Shown in pieces: positions 24,100 through 36,370 of a DNA stretch of 64,000 nt. The notes under the pieces were generated by a model. That model made no database searches. It was not told the origin of the DNA and was given only the letters and a program-made list of their open reading frames with translations. The stretch's first letter is position 1. Each line of letters opens with the position of its first letter. Source of the DNA: Alviniconcha marisindica (Eukaryota; Mollusca; Gastropoda; Provannidae); the NCBI GenBank assembly GCA_018857735.1, contig JABMCL010002744.1, positions 16,001 to 80,000 of the forward strand, read 5' to 3'. A program made the position numbers and the translations under genes.

Positions 24100-24604
24100 A
24101 GCGTTCAGATATCGATCTGCCATCCCCACAAGTGCCTCTTTGCACTGCACACCCATGACCCATTTTCCACTGAATGCGTGTCGTGGAGGATGGGATTTAA
24201 TGCAACAGCCGAAGGCTATGACATAAACGTAAGCTGGTCGAGCGCTGTTTCTCGAAACAAAATCAGACAAGTGTAAAATTGTGCGTGCATGTATGGCTTG
24301 TGTTTTGACGCGCTGAAGACCCGTAACATATTACTATTGATATCTATATATCTCTTTCATGAATAAAACATGTTACGTTGATACCAAAGACCTATAAATC
24401 AATCCAGTTTTACTGCTCACAACAATTTCTACAGCGCAAAACTTCGAGTGGTGACTGCTGTATTTTTATAAGTCGCTGTCCGTCTGCCTTATTTTCCAGC
24501 GTAAATTAAAGTAACTTTCTCAAGGGAAAGACAGCAGCGACGTGGTCGCGCTACCTTGCTTGTACAAAAATCAATATTCTTCATATAGATCTATATATAT
24601 AATA
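24100..24604. other. Unique AT-rich sequence
   Basis: No gene or repeat recognised. Confidence 0.4.
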
Positions 24605-24613
24605 TTCACGTAT

Positions 24614-24651
24614 TCTGTGGACGTTAAGCACCATGTTTACTTACTTAGTTG
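24614..24651 (+). mobile_element. 38-bp T1 tail insertion with target duplication
   Basis: Only tctgtggacgttaagcaccatgtttacttac-type tail sequence is present (38 bp), between ttcacgtat at 24605-24613 and 24652-24660. Confidence 0.78.
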
Positions 24652-24660
24652 TTCACGTAT

Positions 24661-24784
24661 AATTAGCTGCTAGGACGTGCGTGTGCGGAGGGGGGGAGGG
24701 GGAGGGGGGGTTATGGGATAACTAGATGGTGACTGTCTCCTGTCAAGTGTGACCACGTCTAGGCTATAAAATGCATAACGCTTA
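24661..24784. other. Unique sequence with a G-rich patch
   Basis: G-rich at 24690-24715. Confidence 0.3.
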
Positions 24785-24796
24785 ACAATCACTCTT

Positions 24797-24850
24797 CCCG
24801 TCCCTAATAAGCCGTACGGTTTCTGTGGACGTTAAGCACCATGTTTACTT
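24797..24850 (+). mobile_element. 54-bp T1 tail insertion with target duplication
   Basis: cccgtccctaataagccg to ccatgtttactt, flanked by a perfect 12-bp duplication, acaatcactctt, at 24785-24796 and 24851-24862. Confidence 0.88.
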
Positions 24851-24862
24851 ACAATCACTCTT

Positions 24863-25694
24863 GGTTTTCTTTACTGACAAACAGTGGTAAAATGGTAATG
24901 ATGTGCACTTTTGCGTTGAAACGCGTAAAACGTTCCAAATCATTGCAAACCTGAATGTACAAGATTACATATAAATGTACACACCCAGAAACTGTCTTTA
25001 CGACTAACGTGAAGTCTCTACCAATTAATGATTTTAACATCACTCCTCGCATGGAACTGTTTGACAAGGCCACAAAAGACTGCGATTTCTTCTCTTCTTT
25101 CCGGCAGACCTACCAGTGGCCCTTTCACTGTCATCCGGCTTTGGTTTCAAGTGATTCACCGACGGGACTGGGGTCAGGTGGAGAGACAGATTGCCCCCTT
25201 TGATGTCGCCACACTCACCTTGACGACGTTCCCCTGCACTGACGGTTACTGCCAGTCGTCTGCTTCGACGGCAAACGTCTCCTTGGCTATTCTCCGCTTC
25301 CTGCTGTGTGTGTGTGTGTGTGTGGTGGAGTGGGGGGGGGGAAGGGGTGGGGGTTAAGTGCGTGCTCCCTCCCCCACACCATCCTACACATACTTTTTTC
25401 CTCCCAAGTCAACCACCACTCCCTACCCCTTCCAACCCAGCAACCATTGCCTTCGCTCTTTCCAAATTCTGCAGCAAATTATAGACATCCCCCCCCCCCC
25501 CCCCCCCCCACACCATTTTCAGGACAAAATCAGCTGCAGCTGCAAGGTTCCTAACGCGCCGTCGCTTCATACAACTTCAAAAGACAGCAGGAGAAAGAAA
25601 GAAAAGAAGAAAAAAAGAAGACAGCATCGGTGTTTGTCTTTGTCTTTTACGCGACTGAAAGAGCACGCATTCCTCATGGTAAATGACAACTGGT
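24863..25694. other. Unique sequence with poly-C runs
   Basis: Two overlapping open frames at about 24955-25357 are single-copy but match no family I know. A short GT tract lies at 25305-25323 and poly-C at 25491-25509. Confidence 0.35.
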
Positions 25695-25704
25695 TTAACA
25701 GTAA

Positions 25705-25763
25705 CAGTAGTAATAACTTGGTGTTTTAGGCCCAGTCAACCATTGCGGTTATATCAGGGCGAA
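25705..25763 (-). mobile_element. 59-bp T3 tail insertion
   Basis: Reverse orientation of the T3 tail (ccctgatataaccgcaatgg, ttgactgggc). It is flanked by ttaacag(t/c)aa at 25695-25704 and 25764-25773, with one mismatch. Confidence 0.72.
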
Positions 25764-25773
25764 TTAACAGCAA

Positions 25774-26374
25774 TAAGAACAAAACAATCTTTCAATAAAC
25801 CTTTTAAAAGCTTTCGACACAAGCGACGGAGCCCAACGTCTCGTACAGCTACATCCCGAAACGATGGCGATGATGAGGATTATGGTGATGACAGTATGTA
25901 CACGGATGCCGACATACTTGTGTATCTCTAAAGACATGTCCCTCTAAAGACAGGCGTAGACACGTTGCATTGTGATTCCAATTCAGCACAACTTTCTTTT
26001 TTAAGATCCATAATATTTCAACTTCAGCAGGGGGAAAACAAACACACGCACGCACGCACGCACCACCACCACCCACCACCACCCAACAAAAACAACAACA
26101 ACAACAACAAAACAGGAAGTAAACGAACACGTAGACGTATACACGTCAACCATTGTGGAAGACAAATTTAGTCATCCTCATTCCGCATTCAGTCGTGACA
26201 AGCCAAGAAGACGAGCCTGTCAAGATCAAAGTACGACAAGGTTTCGATTGAGCGGCAAAAGCCTCGTGTAGTCGTTCCCTTTGATGTCTTGGTCAAACAC
26301 CAAGATTATCGCTCCTCGATAACTAAGCAGCGTGCAAACAAAGAGCCATACCGGCGTAGTGGTACCTTGTGCTT
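25774..26374. other. Unique sequence with CAA/CCA-rich patches
   Basis: CACG, CCA and AAC repeats at 26043-26112; otherwise single-copy. Confidence 0.4.
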
Positions 26375-26391
26375 TGTGGTTTCTGCACTTA

Positions 26392-26560
26392 GGTAGGTAG
26401 TGTTGCTTAATGTCCTCAGATGTCAGTTGACATATTAGGGACAAGCTGAGACCAGTGCCGAAGCATGGTTCAGTATAGCTTTGCGTCCACGGAAACCAGA
26501 AGGCTCGATAGGACGGACAGCCCAGGACGGCCACCTCGACTCTACACAGCTCCTGAACTG
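26392..26560 (-). mobile_element. Family C retroelement with 17-bp target duplication
   Basis: 169 bp reading in reverse cagttcaggagctgtgtaga ... gtccctaatatgtcaactg ... gaggacattaagcaacac. A perfect 17-bp duplication, tgtggtttctgcactta, lies at 26375-26391 and 26561-26577. It carries two T1-like tail motifs in tandem. Confidence 0.92.
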
Positions 26561-26577
26561 TGTGGTTTCTGCACTTA

Positions 26578-27318
26578 TCGAGAGCGAGCGTATTCACTGG
26601 AGTTTTGTCATACAAAAATCCCTGTCAACGTGAGGCGGCGTCATGAATTATTCAAACAGCTGTTGTCATAAATTTGTGTGAAGTCAGGTCCTAGCTTCTA
26701 ACGCCGGGCAAAACGAGAGGAGATGGCGAAGACGAAAACGGGTGCAGCAGGGTACGGCTGGGGGATTTGGGGGTTTTGTGGAGTAGATTTTCTGGGTATT
26801 AGCAGAGCCAGCGAGGGCTGTCACAGCGTCAGCGTCACGGAAGGTGAAGCACCGTGACAAGGTTAGAACGACTCCTTTATTTCCACACCTGCGCAACAAC
26901 ATAAAAACTTGCACGTAAGCATCATGCCCCAGTAACCCCCCAATCCTGCCTCCTCGCAGGGCAAACAGATGTGATTGAATTTCATTTTCATCTTCAGCCA
27001 GTCGGAAATTTTGACGGAAGATTGCTTCATTTTGAAAGAGGTTTCAGTTAATGGATGTGACTGTCAGCCCCAGTGCAGCTGGGCGACAGGCTCGGTGTAT
27101 TCGCTTTCTATCACTTTGCTCGAAACACTATCCGACACTTCACAACTGTCTCAGTCTACACAGCATGAACACGAGCCTAGTGTAGTTCGTTCCTTGACGT
27201 TATTCACAGGGGCACTGAACAAGGTTGAATGGACTTGCCGTAGAAATTTACCTCCCCCCCCCCCCCTCCCCCCCTTTCAAATTACACATACAACGATGCG
27301 CACTTAGCATTTAAAATA
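26578..27318. other. Unique sequence, no gene recognised
   Basis: Single-copy DNA. A plus-strand open frame at 26975-27307 has no recognisable domain. Confidence 0.4.
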
Positions 27319-27387
27319 CCCCCCCCCCACACACACACACACACACATGGGATGGGTCCAGCAATGTCTGGTTGGTTGATGAGCAGA

Positions 27388-27465
<78 letters not shown>

Positions 27466-27480
27466 AGCTCGCACACACCA

Positions 27481-27534
<54 letters not shown>
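27319..27534 (+). repeat. Poly-C, (CA)n, (GA)n, (CA)n tracts
   Basis: C 27319-27328; CA to 27347; GA 27393-27461; CA 27484-27534. Confidence 0.95.
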
Positions 27535-27537
<3 letters not shown>

Positions 27538-28287
27538 CAGCTACCTGCCCTCCTGTGGAGAGGACAATAAATCAGCAGTCCGCACTATCACATCATCTTC
27601 CTCCTCGTCGTCTTCACCACCCTCAGCAAAGGAAAAGCAGCAAAGAGACTGCAAAGCGGCTATACTTTACAACAACCCTTGACACACGGCAGCAGCAACA
27701 GCAGCAATGTACCGGCACGGCCCAAGACCCGTGAAAGCCCCCACAGAGAAGAGAAGCCCCCACAGAAGGGAGGAGGATGCTGACAAGCTACAGCCGAGGA
27801 GGAGGAGGAGGAGGAGATGGAGCAGGCGCTGCGACGACACCTCGCTCTCACACATTAACCCCACGGATGCAGACACGCGGTGTTATCAACCAACTTCCGA
27901 ATCCATCACGCTTATCAGCCGCTCTGGGCCGCGAAACCTTCCACCCAGACTAATTTGGGAGGCGTGCGGGGGATCCATCTTCCATTGTCTAATAATGTTC
28001 CTCACCATTACGTCTGCTCGTACGTTACCGGGAACCATGTTTGACGCTGATCCTATCGAAAACAGCACAGCGGGGGAGCAGTTCACTCCAGTCGGAGCTG
28101 ATTGGAACCTCTGCCGCGCCGCCACATTGAAATTTATTACAGGGCGGGCTGGCATTTGAATTTATATTAAATCCCAAGCGAGGGTTGTAGTACCTGGTTG
28201 TGCTTCAAAGTGAATTCACTCTGCTTGCTTCGCTCGACGCGGATCTATCTAATCTTCGGCCGAACCAGTGAATGTATCGGCTTAAGG

Positions 28288-28290
<3 letters not shown>
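27535..28290. other. Single-copy block, possible conserved element
   Basis: No microsatellites. Open frames exist on both strands across about 27886-28159 without recognisable domains. The right end (28120-28175) is AT-rich with attgaaatttattac and gaatttatattaaat. Confidence 0.35.

Positions 28291-28330
<40 letters not shown>
28291..28330 (+). repeat. (CA)n microsatellite
   Basis: Twenty CA units. Confidence 0.95.
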
Positions 28331-28333
<3 letters not shown>

Positions 28334-28905
28334 TGTCCACACCCATACATACGCATTTTTGAAAGGATCCGTATGAGGAACACATATTTATAAAATATAA
28401 ACCGTGTTAAACCAAGAAATACCAAGCCGATCGCAAGCATAGCCAACCAGACGGCAGCTGACGGGTACCCCAATTTTGACGACACACGAGGCGTTCGTAC
28501 CGCCAACCACCCATTTCATTCCCATCGCCAACTAACGAAACGTCAGCCCCACCACCGCCCTCAGCCATCATGGCGCCCGAAGCGGACATCACCAGCCATT
28601 GTGCGAACGTCCAGACGAACAGAAAGACACTGACGAATTTATCCAGGACCACAACAAGGGCCTATACATGAATTATTAACACGGGGCTGACCACAACCGG
28701 ACGGGCGGGCGGACAGCTGTACCTGCTGACCCTGTAGCCGGGGCAAGGTGTTTCAGCTCCAAGGTGCCAAGCGCTTCTCGGTCATGGTGGTCGACTTACA
28801 ATGGTCCGGGTTCTGGGTCAGGCCGGGAAAGGTCCCATATAGGCCCAGTCTGCCGGACTTCCGTTGCATTACGCTCAAAGTGTTGTATAAATACAGGTGC
28901 ATGCT
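28331..28905. other. Unique sequence, no gene seen
   Basis: Single-copy DNA without recognisable exons. Confidence 0.4.
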
Positions 28906-29382
28906 CAAAGTATTGGCATTGTCCCTAATATGCTTTTAGCATCTGTGGACATTAAGCGAAAACACAAAGTATTGGCACTGTCCCTAATATGCTTTTAGCA
29001 TCTGTGGACATTAAGCGAAAACACAAAGTATTGGCACTGTCCCTAATATGCTTTTAGCATCTGTGGACATTAAGCGAAAACACAAAGTATTGGCATTGTC
29101 CCTAATATGCTTTTAGCATCTGTGGACATTAAGCGAAAACACAAAGTATTGGCATTGTCCCTAATATGCTTTTAGCATCTGTGGACATTAAGCGAAAACA
29201 CAAAGTATTGGCATTGTCCCAATTGCTTTGCATGCTCAAAGTCGATGGATCATATAAGCCGTCATAGCAAACCAAAGTATTGGCACTGTCCCTAATAGCT
29301 AGGTCTGTCTTAAGGAAGTAATAGCCATACGCTTCATCTGTGGAAGTAAAGCAACGCTTCAACAACAACAAAGTATTGGCAG
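28906..29382 (+). repeat. Minisatellite built from a T1-like retroelement tail
   Basis: Units start caaagtattggca at 28906, 28965, 29024, 29083, 29142 and 29201 (exactly 59 bp). Looser copies start at 29273 and 29369. Each full unit carries tgtccctaatatgctttt and ctgtggacattaagcg, i.e. a complete short T1-type tail. Confidence 0.93.
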
Positions 29383-29972
29383 ACCCTCGGGTTGTTTCCA
29401 ACCTCCTCTTGGTTATCTAGATACCAGTTTCAGCCAGAAAGGGAGTTGGCAGCGGCATCACAAGGGCCACATAAAGCATCACTAGCAGGCCTACGGTAAC
29501 TATCACTTGGCATACGAGTGAATTTGAGGTATGAACTTCACCAAGATCATAACCTCCTATGCAGACAGCTTCGATTACACAAGGGCAAAAACACTATAGA
29601 GAAAGTACTGTATATAATACTATTACAAGGTGAAGAAAAGTGTTTTGATAAACGATAGGCAAAGAACAAGACAATATGATGTGTCGCGCAGAACCACTGA
29701 GAAGAGCTCCGGACAACAAAGTTACTTCAGTACCGTCACTAAACTAAAGACAGCGAATCACGGCTGGTGAGAAAGAACAAGAACAAATAAAATTACATGA
29801 AAATGATGCACAGTGAACATAACAGTCGTGCGCAAGAAAGCGTGACGCGAGATATGACGTATTTTATCATTCTAATCGCGTGTCGTACGAATCCAGCCGA
29901 CCGGGCAAAGTCCTCATAGCGAAAATTTGGATTAAAAGTTTCTATGGAACCAGGACATGCTTGGACTGTTGT

Positions 29973-29974
<2 letters not shown>
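29383..29974. other. Unique AT-rich sequence
   Basis: No gene or repeat recognised. Confidence 0.4.

Positions 29975-30033
<59 letters not shown>
29975..30033 (+). repeat. (CT)n microsatellite
   Basis: About 29 CT units. Confidence 0.95.
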
Positions 30034-30035
<2 letters not shown>

Positions 30036-30196
30036 CATATAGATATCGAGTGCCCTCCCCTTCGTTTTCATTAACTGTCTTCTAAAGTTCTTCAGGTCAG
30101 CTTCTCCTTTTGTCTACAGCTATCTTCTACGTTATTTACCAGTTAGTCTTTTCTTTCTTTTCTTTCTTTCTTTTTGTTGTTTGCTTCTTCTTTCCC

Positions 30197-30225
30197 CTGA
30201 CGAAGACACGTCTGTCGAAACGTCG
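30197..30225 (+). ncRNA. Possible hammerhead-like core motif
   Basis: ctgacga, then a gaca/tgtc stem around a cgtc loop, then gaaac and gtc. The order CUGANGA - stem II - GAAAC - GUC is that of a hammerhead ribozyme core, which is known in Penelope-like retroelements. An extra A before the stem and no obvious stem I leave this uncertain. Confidence 0.25.
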
Positions 30226-30666
30226 TAGTGATTGATCTTTGTATCAGTGTCCTGCCTTTTTGGGCGAGTGCGTTTCCTTTGTTCTCTAAGACAGTAGAGC
30301 TGCAGCCTCCACGCGTGTTTGAAGTCAGCCACGTTCTTTTCTTCATGGATTGTGAACCAGAATAGAAAACTGCCGATACAGGTACAGGACAACAGGACAA
30401 GGGCTGCAGTCAAGCCTCTCGTGAGCTATAAAAATCAATACGCCGTTGCAATTATCCTGCCGTGAGACGAAAGGAAAACCTTTTCGGCATGCCTACAGTC
30501 TGCAATACGTGGACTTTACAAACTGGCGTTCACAAAATCCTACGTCGACTCGTTTTGACGCTAGCCTTTCGTTCTGGGGAACGCCCAACAACGTGACTAA
30601 CCTGACTCGGTGGATTCAGTCCATGCACTTTCCTGTTCCCTTCTTGGTCATTTGAGTGTACCTCAG

Positions 30667-30820
30667 TTAACCCTTTCATTGCCGAAGAATTTGTACTGCT
30701 GGTGAAACACGAACAGCTGAGTTTAAGCAGGACGTCCTATGACGTTCTATAGCTGAATGAGAACTGAAGCATTTCGCCACGAACACAATAATGGTGCCTT
30801 GGGAGCATGGGAAGGGTTAA
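30667..30820. mobile_element. Possible second TTAA-flanked MITE
   Basis: Starts TTAA-ccctttcattgcc and ends atgggaaggg-TTAA. The left end resembles the element at 9050, but the terminal inverted repeat is only partly matched. Confidence 0.45.
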
Positions 30821-30965
30821 ACATAGTGAAAGCAGTGTATTGGTAGCAGCAGCAGACATGGGAAACCCTGATCAACCGAATTTAACCAAGGCAGTCCAAA
30901 TATGATTTTGATTTACAATCGTGGCCAGACAGCACTTACGTTGCGTTTCTTTGATTTGCGGGCGG

Positions 30966-31019
<54 letters not shown>
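30966..31019 (+). repeat. (CA)n microsatellite
   Basis: About 27 CA units. Confidence 0.95.
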
Positions 31020-31021
<2 letters not shown>

Positions 31022-31384
31022 ATATGGTATGGTCACATACTGATAGATACGCAATTATTCTCCCGAGAAACGGAATGAAAAGAGGAATACATAAGAAATG
31101 CAGACCTCTTGCGAGACTGATGGAAAGAAACACCTCCAGTGGGCCTTTAACTTCTAACAGTTCTACACCCTCTGCGGGGCCTTTAACTGCTAACAATCCT
31201 ATCACACCCGCGCCCACACACGGCTGTAAATTTTGTTAAAAGACCACAGAGGTTTCTCTAGATCAAAGTCACGCTCTCTGTTGGCTCTGTGTAGAACGGA
31301 GTTAGTTGTCTGGGAGACGAACACCCACACCCACCCACACACATATACTCCCCCCCCCCCCCCCACTACAAAGATTCTCGTATG

Positions 31385-31386
<2 letters not shown>
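31020..31386. other. Unique sequence with a small direct repeat
   Basis: ggg(g)cctttaact(t/g)ctaaca occurs at about 31140 and 31178. A poly-C run lies at about 31350-31364. Confidence 0.45.

Positions 31387-31441
<55 letters not shown>
31387..31441 (+). repeat. (TA)n microsatellite
   Basis: About 27 TA units. Confidence 0.95.
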
Positions 31442-31442
<1 letters not shown>

Positions 31443-31942
31443 CGTTAAACCATAAACATTAAGCTGAGTTTCTACAGTCTGATTTTATTCTAAAACCAAT
31501 GCCACCCAATAGCTGGTAGGCGGAAACTCACTGGAAGCATTAAATGTCTGGACTGGTAATACTCGCAATCAACAATCGCTTATCATTGGAACGGACCTAG
31601 CACTCAGTGCTGCTTATCGCCTCCTCTAGACATACGCTGACTAACGATCAAGAGTGCAGTTCCGTAACGAGCTGCACGTGCACCCGATTCATGTGCCAGA
31701 TCCTTCACCACGCTGTCACCCGCGTCATCTATAAGACGCGCCTGTTACGCCCACTTCAAGATGGCATCTAAAGGCCGAGGAGAGCTGATTGTGTGCTCCT
31801 CCTCGTGTCTGAGAAATCCCTTCAATGCTGCCATTCAAACAGTCCCGTCTCCCTTCTCCGTGTTGACATTCGCGCACACAAGGACTACAACAACAACTAT
31901 CGTTACTTATATATCGTTGCTTTTACGGTGGAGAATTGGAGG
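31442..31942. other. Unique sequence, no gene recognised
   Basis: Single-copy DNA; includes gctgcacgtgcac near 31670. Confidence 0.35.
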
Positions 31943-31965
31943 GTGTGTGTGTGTGTGTGTGTGTG

Positions 31966-32006
<41 letters not shown>
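31943..32006 (+). repeat. (GT)n microsatellite
   Basis: GT tract with one tgttgtg interruption, followed by a G-rich stretch to about 32055. Confidence 0.95.
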
Positions 32007-32010
<4 letters not shown>

Positions 32011-32097
32011 GTCTGTGGCGTGGGGTGGGGTGGGGGTGGGGGAGTGAGGGGGGTCTGATGTGACTGCCAGCGGCAAGTTCTGTGTGTTAGTTCGTTC

Positions 32098-32150
32098 TTG
32101 ATTTTAAAGTCCTGTCAACCGCACAGGGACACCCCAGGATGAATCATCCA
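32098..32150 (-). mobile_element. T4 tail fragment
   Basis: ttgattttaaagtcctgtca and accgcacagggacaccccag match 48665-48710 in the same orientation. Flanking duplications were not clear. Confidence 0.55.
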
Positions 32151-32890
32151 TGCAAAAAACTCTTTTACACCAGTTCAAAACACGTCATTAAACCACAAGT
32201 GAAAAAGATGGATCACAGTTCTGGTCAGAACACAGTCAAGAATAAACGGATCCTTTCAAGGTCGTCGACCCCCACGCTTTTTTTCTTTTCTTTTTCTTCT
32301 TTTTTTTTTTACGCCTCCGCTTTTCTCCTGGCGATCGATGGTGTGATGTCCTTGGCTTCTCGCCCGCAGGTATAGCGTCTACCTACGAATGCGTCATCTG
32401 TACGCAAGCCCGTAGCCGAACAGTTGGTCGACGATGCTTACCTCCGAGAAAGCCCAGGTTTATACACACGTTTCCGGCAAGTTTCTGGCCAGTCGAGTCC
32501 CCACGAGTCATCAAAGGCGCCTATTAACTCTGGGACAACGTCAGCTAAAAGTCCCCGAGGGACAGAATTGGTTTTAACACCCAGTGAACCGCGCCGGTCA
32601 CGTCCAGGGCGAAACCCCGTGGCACATCAACCAACCCCAAAGGGACGCTACCACAGTGTGTGTGGTGAAAATGCGTTTTTGGTGACCGACAGTAAAAGAG
32701 CGTTGGTGCGTCCCAGGATGAAACACCTCTTGTGATTTAAATCGCTGAACAGAAGGTGGAAAGCTTTGCTGGTTGATGTGACAAATACTTTAGCCGTCTA
32801 TTCTTCTACTAGTTCTAGCCTTTCGTGGGGTTTGCGCAACTCCACAGAAAGCACAGCTCTACGTAACTAAGTTCATGCAGACACACGTAC
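32151..32890. other. Unique sequence, no gene recognised
   Basis: T-rich tract at 32278-32311. A plus-strand open frame at 32424-32735 has no recognisable domain. Confidence 0.35.
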
Positions 32891-34129
<1,239 letters not shown>

Positions 34130-34283
34130 TAAGACTCGCTGAACAAAATACAGGATACGCTTTGACATAGATTGTACTGTTTCATCTGGGCTGGGGGGAG
34201 GGGTGGGGGAGGGTGGAGGGGCCGAAGACTCGCTGAACATAATACAGGATACGCTTTGGCATAGATTGTACTGTGTTATCTGG

Positions 34284-34370
<87 letters not shown>

Positions 34371-34930
34371 GTGGGGGGTGGGGTTTAAGACTCGGTGAAC
34401 AAAATACAGGATACGCTTTGAAATATATTGTACTGTTTCATCTGGGGTGGGGGGAGGGGTGGGGGAGGGGCCAAAGACTCGCTGAACATAATACAGGATA
34501 CGCTTTGACGTAGATTGTACTGTTTCATCTGGGGTGGGGGATGGGGGAGGGGCCAAAGACTCGCTGAACATAATACAGGATACGCTCTGACATAGATCGT
34601 ACTGTTTCATCTGGAGAGGTGTGTGTGTGTGTGTGTTGGGGGGGGGGGGGGGGGGGGTCTAAGACTCGCTGAACAAAATACAGGATACGCTTTGACATAG
34701 ATTGTACTGTTTCATCTGGAGAGGTGTGTGTGTGTGTGTGTGGGGTGTGGGGGGGCTGGGGTGTCTAAGACTCGCTGAACAAAATACAGGATACGCTTTG
34801 ACATAGATTATACTGTTTCATCTGGAGAGGTGTGTGTGTGTGTTGGAGGGGTGGGGGGTGGGGGGTCTAAGACTCTGTGAACAAAATACAGGATACGCTC
34901 TGACACAGATTGTACTGTTTCACCTGGAGA
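34130..34930 (+). repeat. Minisatellite, about 80-160-bp unit, eight copies
   Basis: Eight units share aagactcgctgaaca, atacaggatacgctttgaca and attgtactgtttcatctgg. Between them lie G-rich or (GT)n spacers of very different length, the longest being the GT tract at 34286-34370. Open frames over this block follow the repeat. Confidence 0.93.
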
Positions 34931-35582
34931 ATGGGAAGCGGTGGGGAAGGAAGGGTCTTCGTATACTTCCACTGACGTTCAAGCGCAGACAACTGGGAAA
35001 TGCGTAGGAGGGTATCACTCAATGTGCTCCTACCGAGTTGGCGTAACTTGTAAGCAAGCTACAGAATACGGCAGGCAAGCAAACTGTCGGCAGTGTGTCG
35101 TGCCTAGCGTGCTCTTTAGACAGTGCCAGGGAAGTGTCAGCAGGTACAACAGTGACATCAGTTATGTAACGATCTATAACATAGAGGCCCGAGAGGCTGG
35201 AAATGCCATGACTCCATGAGAGTGCATACATGTATACATGTACACCCACTCTCTGTGCATAATTGAGGAGGAGGAGGAGGAGGCGGAGTACATACGCACA
35301 AATGCAAACTCTCATGCATATTTCAAAAGTGTCGTGTCAATTAGGGGTTGTACAGCCTCCTCTGCTTTCAAGGAATGAGTGAACACCTGCTGCTGAGGTC
35401 GACAAAATGGAACAGCTCTAGCGGAATGTACTCACCTATACGACGACACATAAAGACCAATTACAAACACAAGCGCTTTCGATACACGGTCTTCGTCTGG
35501 TGTAGAAGAGAGATAGAAAATAATCAAAGAAGAAGGTAGTAAAGAAGAAGATAGACAAGGAGTTGAAGTAAAACAATGCTAA
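34931..35582. other. Unique sequence, no gene seen
   Basis: A short GAG/GGA tract lies at 35265-35285. Confidence 0.4.
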
Positions 35583-35628
35583 GGATCTAAACGTAGATTT
35601 AAAACGTTTTAAATCTACGTTTAGATCC
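35583..35628. repeat. Perfect 46-bp palindrome
   Basis: ggatctaaacgtagatttaa on the left is mirrored without mismatch on the right, centred between 35605 and 35606 (aaaac|gtttt). It is followed directly by a C run. Confidence 0.95.
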
Positions 35629-35875
35629 CCCCCCCCCCCGGACTGTGGGTCACAAGGGGTGGATAGATAAATTATCTGGGGATATAACAAGCAATTATTT
35701 TTTTCTGCCTGAGGTTAATGGTGACTGAGGTCAGTCGTGTGTGTATGCATGCGTGCGAGTGTGTGTGTGTGTGTGGTACGCGTGCGTGCGTGCGTGCGTG
35801 CGTGTGTGTGTGTGTGGTATGCGTGCGTGCGTGTGTGTATGTGTGTGCGTGGTGTGTGTGTGTGTGTGTACACTG
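35629..35875 (+). repeat. (GT)n and (CGTG)n compound repeat
   Basis: GT and GCGT units from about 35737 to 35870 after a short unique stretch. Confidence 0.85.
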
Positions 35876-36245
35876 GGGAGGAGGGGAGGGAGACGGGAGC
35901 GGAAACGTGTGGGAGTTCTCGTTCTCCATGACTGAAACCACACACCACCGAAAAGTCACGAAACCTTTCTGGTGTAATAAGTTTACCTACGGGGGAAGAA
36001 CAGAAAGCGCCTACTACAAGGTAAACACTATCAGCTTCAGCGCTATTGTGAGGTGGCCGCGCGCCTCCATTGTGGTTTATTTGTGAGGGGTGTGAGCGTG
36101 AAAAATAATACAACAGTCGCCAAGCACTTCCTGGGCCGGGTCACGGGTCGACAACAACTGGGAGTGCTCTCCCCTCGTAAGTTCTCCTGTTGGCGAGCTA
36201 CCCCCACCTGTCGTAACTCGGTTGTAGAGGGCGTTGTAAACAAGG

Positions 36246-36248
<3 letters not shown>
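35876..36248. other. Unique sequence, no gene seen
   Basis: Single-copy DNA; no recognisable exon. Confidence 0.4.
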
Positions 36249-36320
<72 letters not shown>

Positions 36321-36370
36321 TGTGCGTGCGTGCGTGCGTGCGTGCGTGCGTGTGTGTGTGATGTGTGTGT

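Noticed and set aside
27707..28159. 150-residue open frame, with a second one opposite
   Set aside because: No recognisable domain, an arginine run from AGG repeats, and both strands open. Kept only as a possible conserved non-coding block.
30132..30413. 93-residue lysine-rich minus-strand open frame
   Set aside because: Antisense of a T-rich tract and the hammerhead-like motif; no domain seen.
34182..34610. 142-residue minus-strand open frame
   Set aside because: Minisatellite with a central (CA)n read as Thr-His; no gene character.
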